Shown here piece by piece: positions 16,875-25,887 of a stretch of 64,000 nt of DNA. The position numbers and the translations under genes were made by a program. Every line of letters starts with the position of its first letter. Positions within the stretch are counted from its first letter, which is position 1. The DNA lies in assembly GCA_947073765.1 (NCBI GenBank), contig CAMTMZ010000001.1:62001-126000 (forward strand). Reading direction: 5' to 3'. Under the pieces are notes generated by a model. It saw only the letters and a list, made by a program, of their open reading frames with translations. It was not told where the DNA came from and did not search any database. The DNA is from an uncultured Bacillota bacterium (GTDB taxonomy: Bacteria > Bacillota > Clostridia > Oscillospirales > Oscillospiraceae).

Positions 16875-17027
16875 ATGCGCCAGGGACTGGCCGATTTTTA
16901 TGGCGGTAAAAGCCTGTTCCTGTATCTGGACACGAAACAAGGCACGGGTGCCGGGGGGAGGGACGCATGCCAGGTGTTCCGGATGCTCCTGAGCCGGGCT
17001 CTGGGCCCCGACGGGGACAAGCTATAG
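16875..17027 (+). CDS. Possible small protein or gene remnant
   Basis: The stretch between mtnA and the ABC-F gene holds an open frame ending at TAG 17027. From ATG 16875 it would encode 50 residues containing FYGGKSLFLYLDTKQG and VFRMLLSRALGPDGD, and the frame extends ~22 codons further up without a start. A GGAG lies 9 bases before the ATG. The hydrophobic-strand pattern looks protein-like, faintly like an OB-fold end, but I recognise no family. It could be a true small gene or the tail of a decayed one. Confidence 0.25.
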   Translation: MRQGLADFYGGKSLFLYLDTKQGTGAGGRDACQVFRMLLSRALGPDGDKL

Positions 17028-17055
17028 AAAACAAAATAAGCGAGGAACCCAAACC

Positions 17056-18951
17056 ATGATAGACATATCGGTATCCGGCCTTGTCAAGGAGTTCGAGGTC
17101 GGCAAAAAAATCTTGGACGGACTGACCTTTCAGGTGGACGCCGGGGAACGGGTGGGGCTGCTGGGCCCCAACGGCTGCGGCAAGACCACTTTTCTGCGCA
17201 TTCTGACGGGAGAGGTCTACCCAGACGAGGGGGACATTGTTGTCGCTCCCAATAAACGGATGGGACTGATTTCTCAGATCCCCGTTTTCCCGGCGGATTA
17301 CACCGTGGAGAACGTACTGGACAGCGCCTTTGCCCCCCTCCACGCCATGGAAGAGGAGATGACCACTCTGTTCCAGCGGATGGCGGAGGGGGAAAGCGAC
17401 CCTGCTCTATTGTCTAAATATGACAAATTGTCTGCCGCTTTTCAGGCCGGAGGCGGCTATGAGACAGATACCGGCAAAAATAAGGTGTGCAATGGCCTGT
17501 CCATTCCCCAGTCGATGCGGAAGCAGCGGTTCGATAAACTGTCCGGAGGAGAGAAAACCCGGGTGAATCTGGCCCGGCTCATCCTGGAGGACACCGATAT
17601 CCTGCTTCTGGATGAGCCTACCAACCACCTGGACCTGCGGGCCACCGAGTGGCTGGAGGAGTATCTGGAGAGGTTTAAAGGCACAGTGCTGGCTGTATCC
17701 CATGACCGGTATTTTCTGGATAAGGTCGTCAAGCGTGTGGTGGAGATTCAGGGAGGCAAGGCGGAGTTCTACTCTGGAAACTACAGCTTCTACGCCATAG
17801 AAAAGGAGCGGCGGTACGAGGAGAAGCTAAAACAGTACGAGAAGGAGCAGGCCAAGATCCATCAACTGGAGCAGGCCGCTGAACAGCTGCGCATCTGGGC
17901 CTACTCGGGCAATGATAAGATTTTCAAGCGAGCTCAATCTATGGAGAAGCGCATCGAGCGCATCCGCCAGACTGACAAGCCCCAAAAGGACCGAAAAATG
18001 GCGGTCCGATTTGGAGAGCGGGAGTTCCGCGGAGATGAGGTGCTGTCGATCAAGGAGCTGGAAAAGGCTTTTGGCACGCGGAAGCTGTTTTCCGGGGTGA
18101 ACCTGGAGGTGGAGGGGGGAGAACGCATTGCCCTTCTGGGGGACAACGGGACCGGAAAATCCACACTGATCAAAATTATTATGGGGGAGGAAGAGCCAGA
18201 CGGCGGCAGGCTGCGCAAGGGGCCCACTGTCCGGATCGGTTATCTGCCCCAGATTATTCACTTCGACCACCCGGAGCGCAACCTGGTGGACACGATGCTC
18301 TACGACCTGGACTGTACCGCCCAGACAGCCCGGAACCGGCTGGCCTCCTTTAAATTCCGGGGGGAGGACGTGTTCAAGCCGGTGTCCGCCCTGTCCGGTG
18401 GGGAGCAGTCCCGTTTGCGGCTGTGTATGCTTATGGACAGCAAAATCAACCTGCTGATTCTAGACGAACCGACCAACCACCTGGACATCCAGAGCCGGGA
18501 GTGGATTGAGGAGGCGGTGGAGGAGTATGAGGGCAATTTGCTCTTTGTCTCTCACGACCGGTATTTCATCGACCGTTTCGCTACCCGGATTTGGATGCTG
18601 GAAGAGGGAAAAATAACCGATTTTAAGGGCACCTTTCAGGAGTTCTTGGCCGCGAAGGAGCGGGGAAAACTGGCTGCTGAGGCAGCCGCGCCCCCTGCGG
18701 AGAAGAGAGGCAAGCTCCGGCGGCCTGGCGGCACAAAGAACCTGGAAAAGGAGGTCAACGCCGCCGAGCGGGCGGTGGGGGCCGCTGAGGAGAAAATGTA
18801 CGATCTGGAACAGGAGATTCAGGCGGCTTCCGTGGATTATTTAAAGCTTCAGGAGCTCTATAAGGACAGAGAGGCTCTGGAGGAGGAGCTGGCTCATCTG
18901 TACGCCGTGTGGGAAAAGCTGGCGGCGGAACTGGAGGAGGCGCGTGAATGA
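17056..18951 (+). CDS. ABC-F family ATPase
   Basis: A 631-residue soluble protein with two ABC domains and no membrane segment. Domain 1: Walker A GPNGCGKTT (~37), signature LSGGEKTRV (~165), Walker B LLLDEPTNHLDL. Linker with a charged helix (~240-300). Domain 2: Walker A GDNGTGKST (~362), signature LSGGEQSRLRL, Walker B LLILDEPTNHLDI. A coiled-coil C-terminus (~560-631) is as in Uup/YfmR proteins. ABC-F proteins bind the ribosomal E site and relieve stalls, or protect against antibiotics; the C-terminal coil favours the housekeeping Uup/YfmR type. It overlaps the next gene by 4 bases. Confidence 0.9.
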   Translation: MIDISVSGLVKEFEVGKKILDGLTFQVDAGERVGLLGPNGCGKTTFLRILTGEVYPDEGDIVVAPNKRMGLISQIPVFPADYTVENVLDSAFAPLHAMEEEMTTLFQRMAEGESDPALLSKYDKLSAAFQAGGGYETDTGKNKVCNGLSIPQSMRKQRFDKLSGGEKTRVNLARLILEDTDILLLDEPTNHLDLRATEWLEEYLERFKGTVLAVSHDRYFLDKVVKRVVEIQGGKAEFYSGNYSFYAIEKERRYEEKLKQYEKEQAKIHQLEQAAEQLRIWAYSGNDKIFKRAQSMEKRIERIRQTDKPQKDRKMAVRFGEREFRGDEVLSIKELEKAFGTRKLFSGVNLEVEGGERIALLGDNGTGKSTLIKIIMGEEEPDGGRLRKGPTVRIGYLPQIIHFDHPERNLVDTMLYDLDCTAQTARNRLASFKFRGEDVFKPVSALSGGEQSRLRLCMLMDSKINLLILDEPTNHLDIQSREWIEEAVEEYEGNLLFVSHDRYFIDRFATRIWMLEEGKITDFKGTFQEFLAAKERGKLAAEAAAPPAEKRGKLRRPGGTKNLEKEVNAAERAVGAAEEKMYDLEQEIQAASVDYLKLQELYKDREALEEELAHLYAVWEKLAAELEEARE

Positions 18952-19604
18952 TGCAGAGGATACAAAGAGCTGCCAAGCGGCCTAAAATTGAGGTGGCAAG
19001 CTATAAAGGGAAACGCTTTGCGGGGTTGATTAAGGTCCTGCTTGCCCTGTTTTTGGCCGGGGCGGCGGTTTTTGCCTTTCTGCTGGGCCAGGTGCTGGGG
19101 GGTGCGAAGGACGATATTCATGGAGATCCCCAGGTGATGGTGATTCTGGGTTGTCAGCTCCACGACTGGGGACCATCCATCATGCTCCGGGATCGGTTGG
19201 ACAAGGCGCTGGAGTACCTGGAGGGGCACCCGGAAATGGTGGTGGTAGTGTCCGGGGGCCAGGGAGCCAACGAGCCCACCACCGAGGCGCAGGGAATGGC
19301 CGACTATTTAGAAGCCCACGGCGTTTCCCGGGAAAACATAATTCTGGAGATGCAGTCTCACAATACAGATCAGAATCTGCGTTTCTCCGCCCAGTGTTTG
19401 CGGGATGCCGGAATTGATATCGGGGAGGGTGTGGTGATTGTCTCCAATGGCTTCCACCTCACCCGAGCCAAAATGCTGGCCGGACGGGCGGGCTATGAAA
19501 ATGTGTCCGTTCTGGCGGCCCCCTCCAGCCACACCCCCACACGGCTGAAAATGTATGTGCGGGAGCCTTTGGCTCTGATGAAATCCTTTCTGTTTGACAG
19601 GTGA
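18948..19604 (+). CDS. YdcF/ElyC-like DUF218 membrane protein
   Basis: A 218-residue protein with one N-terminal membrane helix (~residues 24-48) and an extracytoplasmic DUF218 domain: VMVILGCQLHDWGPSIMLRDRLDKALEYL, VVVVSGGQGANEPTTEAQGMADYL and SHNTDQNLRFS. The family includes SanA, ElyC and YdcF, linked to envelope integrity and lipid-carrier metabolism, without an established enzyme activity. Its ATG lies in the 4-base overlap with the ABC-F stop, so the two are translationally coupled. It is followed 4 bases later by prfA. Confidence 0.85.
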   Translation: MMQRIQRAAKRPKIEVASYKGKRFAGLIKVLLALFLAGAAVFAFLLGQVLGGAKDDIHGDPQVMVILGCQLHDWGPSIMLRDRLDKALEYLEGHPEMVVVVSGGQGANEPTTEAQGMADYLEAHGVSRENIILEMQSHNTDQNLRFSAQCLRDAGIDIGEGVVIVSNGFHLTRAKMLAGRAGYENVSVLAAPSSHTPTRLKMYVREPLALMKSFLFDR

Positions 19605-19608
19605 TAGC

Positions 19609-20667
19609 ATGATAGATAAGATTAACGCCATTGAGGCGAAGTATTCTCAGATTGAGGCCCGGCTGAGGGCGTCGGAGACCTACACCGACCCAGAGCTGGT
19701 AGCCAGGCTGAATAAGGAGCAGTCGGAGCTCCGGCCCCTGGTGGAGACCTTCCGGGATTACCGCCGGACATTGGATGCCAGGGATCAGGCGGAGGAGATG
19801 ATGTCAGACCCGGAGCTGCGGGAATTGGCGCAGGAGGAGTATTTGCAGGCCCTGGACGACCTGCCGAGACTGGAGAGGGAGTTGCAAGTGCTGCTACTGC
19901 CCAAGGACCCCAACGACGGAAAGAATGTCATTGTGGAGATTCGGGCCGGAGTGGGGGGAGAGGAGGCTGCCCTGTTTGCCCACTCTCTGTATCGGATGTA
20001 TTCCATGTATGCTGAATCTAAACGGTGGAATACTGTGATAGATTCCTCCAGTGAGACAGAACTGGGAGGCGTGAAGGAAATAGTATTTACGGTAGAAGGA
20101 GAAGGGGCCTGGTCCCGGTTCAAGTTTGAGAGTGGGGTTCACCGGGTTCAGCGGGTGCCGGAAACAGAGTCGGGTGGAAGAGTGCATACCTCTACTGTGA
20201 CAGTGGCCGTCCTGCCCGAGATGGAGACGGCGGATGTGCAGCTCAACCCCGCCGACATTGAGATGCAGGTGTTCCGCTCTTCCGGAGCGGGGGGTCAGCA
20301 TGTAAACAAAACCTCATCAGCCGTGCGGCTCATCCATAAGCCCACTGGCATGGTGGTGGAGTGCCAGCAGGAGCGCAGCCAGTTCCAGAACCGGGATAAA
20401 GCCATGCGGATTCTGGCCTCCCGGCTGTATGAGGCGGAACAGGAGAAAATTTCCTCCCAGTACACCGCCCAGCGGCGCAGCCAGGTAGGATCCGGTATGC
20501 GTAATGAGCGAATACGCACCTATAATTTTCCCCAAGGCCGTGTTACCGATCACCGTATAGGCCTGACACTGTATAAAATAGACCAGGTGATGGATGGGGC
20601 TCTTGATGAGGTGATCGACGCTTTAGCCGCCGATCACCAGGCAGAGCTGTTGAAAAACGCCCAGTAA
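19609..20667 (+). CDS. prfA: Peptide chain release factor 1
   Basis: A 352-residue class I release factor that reads UAA and UAG. The anticodon-like P-x-T motif appears as PET in RVPETESGGRVHTS, and the peptidyl-hydrolase loop is SSGAGGQHVNKTSSAV (GGQ). The length is standard. ATG 19609 matches the family N-terminus MIDKINAIEAKY. The GGQ methylase gene prmC, often next to prfA, is not in this window. It forms part of a forward gene run from 17056 to 24326. Confidence 0.95.
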   Translation: MIDKINAIEAKYSQIEARLRASETYTDPELVARLNKEQSELRPLVETFRDYRRTLDARDQAEEMMSDPELRELAQEEYLQALDDLPRLERELQVLLLPKDPNDGKNVIVEIRAGVGGEEAALFAHSLYRMYSMYAESKRWNTVIDSSSETELGGVKEIVFTVEGEGAWSRFKFESGVHRVQRVPETESGGRVHTSTVTVAVLPEMETADVQLNPADIEMQVFRSSGAGGQHVNKTSSAVRLIHKPTGMVVECQQERSQFQNRDKAMRILASRLYEAEQEKISSQYTAQRRSQVGSGMRNERIRTYNFPQGRVTDHRIGLTLYKIDQVMDGALDEVIDALAADHQAELLKNAQ

Positions 20668-20727
20668 GGAGCGGCAGGAGATTGACCTCTGCTGGCAGTA
20701 TAAATATCACAAAAGGAGATTACCAGT

Positions 20728-20985
20728 ATGGAAATGTATGTTCACTATAAAACTCTCCCGGAGGGAAAGGATATCCACGATGTGGTGGGAGAGCTGAATG
20801 AGGTGCTGGAGGACACCGGCGCTGTCTGCGGCGGTGAGCCGGGGCGCATCGACCTGGACCTGGAGGACGAGCGGGTCAATCCCAAGTACGCCCAGATATC
20901 GGTGAAGGCCTATCTTCAGCGGGCCGGCTTCACGCGGGACACTACTGTGGAGATTGGCGGCATGGAGATTGGCGTTTACGAGTAG
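20728..20985 (+). CDS. Small acidic protein of unknown function
   Basis: An 85-residue, acidic, soluble protein with an alpha/beta look (MEMYVHYKTL, then a charged helix DVVGELNEVLEDTG, then VKAYLQRAGFTRDTTVEIGG). AAAAGGAGA precedes the ATG with good spacing. No cysteine pairs, membrane segment or known motif. It sits between prfA and a phosphatase gene in the same transcription unit. I do not recognise a family. Confidence 0.7.
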   Translation: MEMYVHYKTLPEGKDIHDVVGELNEVLEDTGAVCGGEPGRIDLDLEDERVNPKYAQISVKAYLQRAGFTRDTTVEIGGMEIGVYE

Positions 20986-20996
20986 GGAGTTGTTCA

Positions 20997-21647
20997 ATGT
21001 ATCAGAACGTGATTTTTGACCTGGATGGCACCCTTTTGAACACCATCGACGACCTGGCGGATGCAGGCAACTGGGTGTGCCGCAGCCACGGCTGGCCTGT
21101 CCATTCTGTGGAGGAATACAAGCGATATGTAGGCAATGGCATGGCGAAGCTGGCCGCCCGTTTCGCGCCGGAGGACTGGCGTACGCCAGAGAGAATTCAG
21201 ATGATTTTAGAGGAATTTATGCCCTACTACAACATCCACAAAAAGGACAAAACCGCCCCTTATCCTGGTATTCTGGCGCTGTTGGAGCGGCTGAAAGGGG
21301 CGGGAGTACATATGGCGGTGCTGTCTAACAAGGCACACAGTCTGGTGCCTGCTATTATTGAAGGATATTTTCCCAATGTGTTTCAGTACACGCAGGGGGC
21401 GGTTGACGGTATCCCCGGTAAACCGGACCCTACCCTGCTTTTTAGGCTGATGGAGAAGATGGAAGCTGTCCGCCAGAATACCCTCTTTGTAGGGGACAGC
21501 AATGTGGATATTCGCACCGCTAAAAATGGCGGGCTCACCAGCTGCGGTGTGCTGTGGGGCTTCCGCGGCCGGGAAGAGCTGGAGGCCGAGGGAGCCAGCT
21601 GCTTGGCCGCTGTTCCGGAAGAGCTGGAAGATTTGATTTTGAGGTGA
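20997..21647 (+). CDS. HAD phosphatase, phosphoglycolate phosphatase-like
   Basis: A 216-residue HAD hydrolase with an alpha-helical cap. Motif I is FDLDGTLLNT (nucleophile Asp), motif II AVLSNK, then a Lys and motif III/IV FVGDSNVDIRTAKNGG. This matches the Gph/PpaX group, which hydrolyses phosphoglycolate or pyrophosphate. The exact substrate is not decided by sequence. GGGAG lies before the ATG, 11 bases after the preceding small gene; the next gene starts 3 bases after its stop. Confidence 0.85.
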   Translation: MYQNVIFDLDGTLLNTIDDLADAGNWVCRSHGWPVHSVEEYKRYVGNGMAKLAARFAPEDWRTPERIQMILEEFMPYYNIHKKDKTAPYPGILALLERLKGAGVHMAVLSNKAHSLVPAIIEGYFPNVFQYTQGAVDGIPGKPDPTLLFRLMEKMEAVRQNTLFVGDSNVDIRTAKNGGLTSCGVLWGFRGREELEAEGASCLAAVPEELEDLILR

Positions 21648-21650
21648 ACC

Positions 21651-22670
21651 ATGAGGACGCTATTTCTTGGTCCCGGTGAGATCGACCAGGCGGCGGTTAT
21701 TTTACGATCCGGCGGACTGGTGGGCATCCCCACAGAAACGGTGTATGGTCTGGGGGCCAACGGCCTGGACAGGGCGGCGGTGGAACGGATTTTTCAGGCC
21801 AAGGGACGGCCCCAAGACAACCCGCTGATTTTGCACATCCCGGATCCATCCTGGCTGGAGCGGTACTGCGAGGATATTCCGGAGACAGCCTGGAAGCTGG
21901 CAAAGCGGTTCTGGCCCGGCCCGCTGACCATGATACTGCGACGTAAGCCAGTGGTACCCGATGTGGTGACCGCCGGCTTGTACACAGTGGGGATGCGGTG
22001 CCCGGCACATTCTATGTGCAGAACCATGATTAAGGCGGCGGGGGTGCCTGTCGCCGCACCGTCGGGCAATCTCTCGGGAAAGCCCAGCCCCACCACCGCC
22101 AGGCATATGCTGGACGATATGGATGGAAGGGTGGAAGCCATCCTGGACGGCGGCGACTGCCAGGTGGGAGTGGAGTCCACCATCATTGATCTGACATGCA
22201 CCCCGCCTCGGCTGCTCCGGCCCGGTGGCATTCCGCTGGAGGAGCTGGAGGATGTGCTGGGGGAGGTGGAGCTGGACCCTGCCGTCACCCGCCCGCTGGA
22301 GACAGGAGAACGGCCTAGAGCGCCAGGTATGAAATACCGTCACTATGCCCCGAAAGCCCCAGTGACCGTGGTGCGGGGAGACCCAGTCCACAGCGCGCAG
22401 TATATTCTGGAGCATGTGGGGGACAGCTATTGGGAGGGTGTTATCTGCTTTGATGAGTTTGCCCACTGGTTTGAGGACCACCCGGTGGAGCGGCTGGGCA
22501 GCTCTATGGACTGCTTTGAGCAGGCGCGGAGGTTGTTCCGCGCCCTGAGGGCAATGGACGAGGACAGCGTGAAGCACATCTGGGCTCAATGTCCCGACAC
22601 CGCTGGGATGGGGTTGGCTGTGGTCAACCGCTTGAGCAAGGCGGCGGGATTTCATATTGTAGAGGCGTAG
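21651..22670 (+). CDS. Threonylcarbamoyl-AMP synthase, Sua5 type
   Basis: A 339-residue two-domain protein. Residues ~1-200 form the YrdC/TsaC domain (GGLVGIPTETVYGLGANG, KGRPQDNPLILHI, KRFWPGPLTMIL, GMRCPAH, APSGNLSGKPSPT, VESTIIDLT); residues ~235-339 form the C-terminal Sua5 domain. It makes threonylcarbamoyl-AMP from Thr, bicarbonate and ATP for the t6A37 modification of tRNA; TsaB, TsaD and TsaE would complete the pathway and are not here. GAGGTGA overlaps the end of the phosphatase gene and serves as RBS. Confidence 0.93.
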   Translation: MRTLFLGPGEIDQAAVILRSGGLVGIPTETVYGLGANGLDRAAVERIFQAKGRPQDNPLILHIPDPSWLERYCEDIPETAWKLAKRFWPGPLTMILRRKPVVPDVVTAGLYTVGMRCPAHSMCRTMIKAAGVPVAAPSGNLSGKPSPTTARHMLDDMDGRVEAILDGGDCQVGVESTIIDLTCTPPRLLRPGGIPLEELEDVLGEVELDPAVTRPLETGERPRAPGMKYRHYAPKAPVTVVRGDPVHSAQYILEHVGDSYWEGVICFDEFAHWFEDHPVERLGSSMDCFEQARRLFRALRAMDEDSVKHIWAQCPDTAGMGLAVVNRLSKAAGFHIVEA

Positions 22671-22674
22671 GTTT

Positions 22675-23271
22675 ATGGTAGTGTTAGGGATCACAGGACC
22701 GACCGGGGCAGGGAAAACTACCCTGCTGGGAGAGGTAGAAAAGCTGGGCGGCGCGGTTATCGACTGCGATGCCGTCTATCATGAAATGTTGGAAAAGGAT
22801 ATCGCGTTACAGTGTGCGCTGGAGAGCGCCTTTGGCCCCCTGCGGGACAAGGCGGGGCAAATTGACCGAAAAAAGCTGGGGCGCATTGTGTTCAGGGACC
22901 AGGCCCAGTTGAAACGGCTCAACACCATTGCGCAAACGGCGGTGGTGGAGCGCACCCGAGAGTTGATTGAGGCGTATCGGGAGCAGGGGAGAAGTGTTGT
23001 GGCTGTGGATGCCATTGCTCTGCTGGAGAGCACGCTGAAAAATTTATGTCAACTAACTGTGGCTGTTCTGGCACCGGCAGAGGTGAGAGTGGGGCGCATT
23101 GTGATCAGGGAGAGCATTCCAGAGGACTACGCTTGGGCTCGCGTGAAGGCCCAGAAGGAAAGTCAATATTTTACAAAAAACTGCGACATCACCCTGATAA
23201 ATGACTGCGCGTCAGCGGAGGAGTTTGCCGCCGCGGCGAGAAAAAAACTGGGGGAGCTGATTCAACTGTGA
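22675..23271 (+). CDS. coaE: Dephospho-CoA kinase
   Basis: A 198-residue P-loop kinase for the last step of coenzyme A synthesis. The Walker A is GPTGAGKTTL; IDCDAVYHEML carries the substrate-binding Asp; family landmarks VVAVDAIALLES and R-x9-Q-type lid residues follow. The length is normal. It starts 4 bases after the threonylcarbamoyl-AMP synthase stop and its own stop overlaps the GTG of the following lipoprotein gene. Confidence 0.92.
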   Translation: MVVLGITGPTGAGKTTLLGEVEKLGGAVIDCDAVYHEMLEKDIALQCALESAFGPLRDKAGQIDRKKLGRIVFRDQAQLKRLNTIAQTAVVERTRELIEAYREQGRSVVAVDAIALLESTLKNLCQLTVAVLAPAEVRVGRIVIRESIPEDYAWARVKAQKESQYFTKNCDITLINDCASAEEFAAAARKKLGELIQL

Positions 23272-24326
23272 ACAAGAAACTCCTTACCGCCCTGGCTCTG
23301 CTGGCTGTGGCGCTGACGTCCTGCGGAACCAAACCATCCCAGCCGCCCGCCGTCAGTGCCGGTGACTCGCCGCCTGCTGTCTCTCAGGAACCGGCAGCTT
23401 CTCAGGAGCCGCAAAAGCCCACCGTGGCAGATGGGGCCTGGGAGCTGATCGAGGCCGATTATCAGGCGCCCGCCCAGTCCAGCCGCCTGGACAACATTGA
23501 GATCCCCGACTACAACGGCATGGACAAGGACGCGTTCTACGACAGGGCCTATGAGCTGGGCTTCAACTCCGAGACAGGGCCCTACCCCGTCTGGGCGGAG
23601 AGCATGATGCTGTCCAACATCGGGCGGTATGCAGCTTATTCGTCCAACAAGGACTGCCTGGACCCGCCCAATTACACCGGGCGTTCCGTGTTTCTGCTGG
23701 ATGTAGCCACAGGAGAAGAAAAGGTACTGCTCAGCGGGACCGACGGGCACAGCTACTACTGCATGAACTGGCTGGACGAAGAGCATATGCTTTGCATTGA
23801 CGAGGAGTGGAATTATTTCCTGTGCAATGTGGACAGCGGGGCGCTCCGGCTGGACCATCCTTTCGAGAGCAGCTGGAGGCCCGTTGGGTTCCGATACTCT
23901 ACCTTTGTGGAGCAGGTGGACCAGGAGCTGCGCATGGTCCGCATAGAGCGGGACGGCACCGGGACCGTCACCGAGCTGGCCCGGGCCCCCATTGATGGAG
24001 AACAGGTCAAATCCTGTGCCATTTTCGACGACGGAAGCTATGTCTGCTACATTTTGCAGAAGGACATGATGTCCTTTGACCGGTATATCGTGCTGTGGGA
24101 TACGGCCACCGGCCAGATGACGGAGATCGAGCCGCCTCAGATGACGACAGGAGAGGACAACATGGGGGCGGTTGGCGTGGAGCCGTGGTATTCCTGGGCG
24201 TTTGCGGTGGAGTTCCACGTGGCCGACACCCCAGAACCCAACGGGCACAACGAGCTGTGGACATACAGCTGCGATGGCTGGGAAGCAGTAGACCGGGATC
24301 ATGGACAAGTATCTTCGGTAAATTGA
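23268..24326 (+). CDS. Predicted lipoprotein of unknown function
   Basis: A 352-residue secreted protein. A short signal peptide (MNKKLLTALALLAVALTS) ends in a lipobox-like LTSC near residue 19, followed by a Pro/Ser/Gln-rich spacer to ~55. The rest is rich in beta-type repeats such as SVFLLDVATGEEKVLL and RYIVLWDTATGQMTEIE-like (DRYIVLWDTATGQMTE), suggesting a partial beta-propeller. It starts with GTG in a 4-base overlap with coaE, so it is co-translated, although no functional link to CoA is apparent. I do not recognise a named family. Confidence 0.7.
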   Translation: MNKKLLTALALLAVALTSCGTKPSQPPAVSAGDSPPAVSQEPAASQEPQKPTVADGAWELIEADYQAPAQSSRLDNIEIPDYNGMDKDAFYDRAYELGFNSETGPYPVWAESMMLSNIGRYAAYSSNKDCLDPPNYTGRSVFLLDVATGEEKVLLSGTDGHSYYCMNWLDEEHMLCIDEEWNYFLCNVDSGALRLDHPFESSWRPVGFRYSTFVEQVDQELRMVRIERDGTGTVTELARAPIDGEQVKSCAIFDDGSYVCYILQKDMMSFDRYIVLWDTATGQMTEIEPPQMTTGEDNMGAVGVEPWYSWAFAVEFHVADTPEPNGHNELWTYSCDGWEAVDRDHGQVSSVN

Positions 24327-24404
24327 CATATAATAAGCAAAAAAGTGATTCCCGCCCCTCCAGGATGGGAATACGCTGATTTATTCTGTAAGGAGGTCCT
24401 ATTT

Positions 24405-25820
24405 ATGAGCGAGGAAAAAAAGGAACAGACCAGGGGCGAGCAGCTGCGCAAGGCGCTGCTCTATGATAAAAAGAACGGCTATGACCGGCTTATAGCTGGA
24501 GAGCTGGAGGCTATGGAGGCCTACTGCACCGGCTATAAGCAGTTTCTGGACGGGGGTAAGACAGAGCGGGAGTGCGTGGATCGGGCTGTGGCTCTGGCAG
24601 AGAAGGCGGGTTTTCGGCCTTACGTCCGAGGAACTGAGGTCAAGCCCGGCGATAAAGTATACCGGGTGAATCGCGGTAAGGCGGTGACGTTGGCTGTAAT
24701 CGGCAGGAAGTCTCTGGATCAGGGGGCCAACATCGGTGCGGCCCACATCGACTCCCCGCGCCTGGACTTGAAACAGAACCCTCTCTATGAGGCAGAGGAG
24801 CTGGCCTACCTGAAAACCCACTACTACGGCGGCCTGCGCAAGTATCAGTGGGTAACCATTCCCCTAGAGCTCCATGGGGTTGTAGCCCTCAAGGGCGGCC
24901 AGACCGTGCGGGTGTCTATCGGGGGAGGGGAGGACGATCCCCTGTTTACCATTGACGATCTGCTGCCTCATCTGGGGACGGAGCAGTCGAAAAAGCCCTT
25001 GGGACAGGCCATTCCCGGGGAGAGCCTAAACATTCTGGTTGGCAGCCGCCCTCTGGAGGAAGATGACGGCAAGGACCGGGTGAAGCTGGCCGCCCTGGAG
25101 CTGCTCAACCGAAAATACGGTATCACTGAGGAGGACTTTATCTCCGCCGAGCTGTCCGCCGTGCCGGCCTTTAATGCCCGGGACATTGGCTTTGACCGTT
25201 CTCTTATTGGCGCCTACGGCCACGACGACCGGGTATGTGCGTACGCCTGCCTGGCTGCTCTGCTCCAGTTGGATGGGCCAGAATACACTGCTGTGTGTAT
25301 GTTGGCTGACAAGGAGGAGATCGGCTCCGAGGGAGTTACGGGAATGAAATCTGCCGCCTTTGATACCTTTATGGAGGATCTGTGTCAGGCTCAGGGGGTG
25401 GCTTTGCGCGCCTGCTATGAGAAATCCTTCTGCCTGTCCGCTGATGTCACCGCTGCCTACGATCCCAACTTTGCTGATGTGTATGAGAAGCGCAACAGTG
25501 CCTTTGTCAACTACGGGATGGGCCTGTGCAAATATACCGGAGCCAGAGGAAAGTCCGGGGCCTCCGATGCTTCCGCTGAACTGGTGGCCAGGGTTCGCCG
25601 GGTGCTGGACAGCGCTAATGTGGTGTGGCAAATGGCGGAGCTGGGTAAGGTGGACGCCGGAGGCGGCGGAACCGTAGCTGCCTATATGGCGGAGCGGAAC
25701 ATTGACACCTTGGATGCAGGGGTGCCTGTGCTGTCTATGCACTCCCCCTTTGAGACGGTGGGCAAGCTGGACTGCTATATGACCTTTAAGGGCATGAAGG
25801 CAATTTTTGAGGAAGTGTAA
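24405..25820 (+). CDS. M18-family aminopeptidase
   Basis: A 471-residue cytoplasmic zinc aminopeptidase of the M18 family (aspartyl aminopeptidase/aminopeptidase I). Metal and catalytic segments: AAHIDSPRLDLK (His and Asp), YGGLRKYQW, DKEEIGSEGVTGM (catalytic and metal Glu) and the C-terminal LSMHSPFETVGKLD (His). A perfect AAGGAGG precedes ATG 24405 by 8 bases. It is separated from the lipoprotein gene by 78 bases and followed by a terminator-like hairpin. Substrate preference (acidic versus neutral residues) is not determined. Confidence 0.9.
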   Translation: MSEEKKEQTRGEQLRKALLYDKKNGYDRLIAGELEAMEAYCTGYKQFLDGGKTERECVDRAVALAEKAGFRPYVRGTEVKPGDKVYRVNRGKAVTLAVIGRKSLDQGANIGAAHIDSPRLDLKQNPLYEAEELAYLKTHYYGGLRKYQWVTIPLELHGVVALKGGQTVRVSIGGGEDDPLFTIDDLLPHLGTEQSKKPLGQAIPGESLNILVGSRPLEEDDGKDRVKLAALELLNRKYGITEEDFISAELSAVPAFNARDIGFDRSLIGAYGHDDRVCAYACLAALLQLDGPEYTAVCMLADKEEIGSEGVTGMKSAAFDTFMEDLCQAQGVALRACYEKSFCLSADVTAAYDPNFADVYEKRNSAFVNYGMGLCKYTGARGKSGASDASAELVARVRRVLDSANVVWQMAELGKVDAGGGGTVAAYMAERNIDTLDAGVPVLSMHSPFETVGKLDCYMTFKGMKAIFEEV

Positions 25821-25849
25821 TTACACTTGTCTGATTCCAGAGAAAGAGA

Positions 25850-25876
25850 CAGGGCCCGCCATTCGGCGGGCCCTGT
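25850..25876. terminator. Terminator between convergent genes
   Basis: Stem ACAGGGCCCGCC / GGCGGGCCCTGT, four-base loop, between the aminopeptidase and NagD-like genes. The T run is interrupted by G. Confidence 0.7.
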
Positions 25877-25887
25877 TGGTGTGTTGG

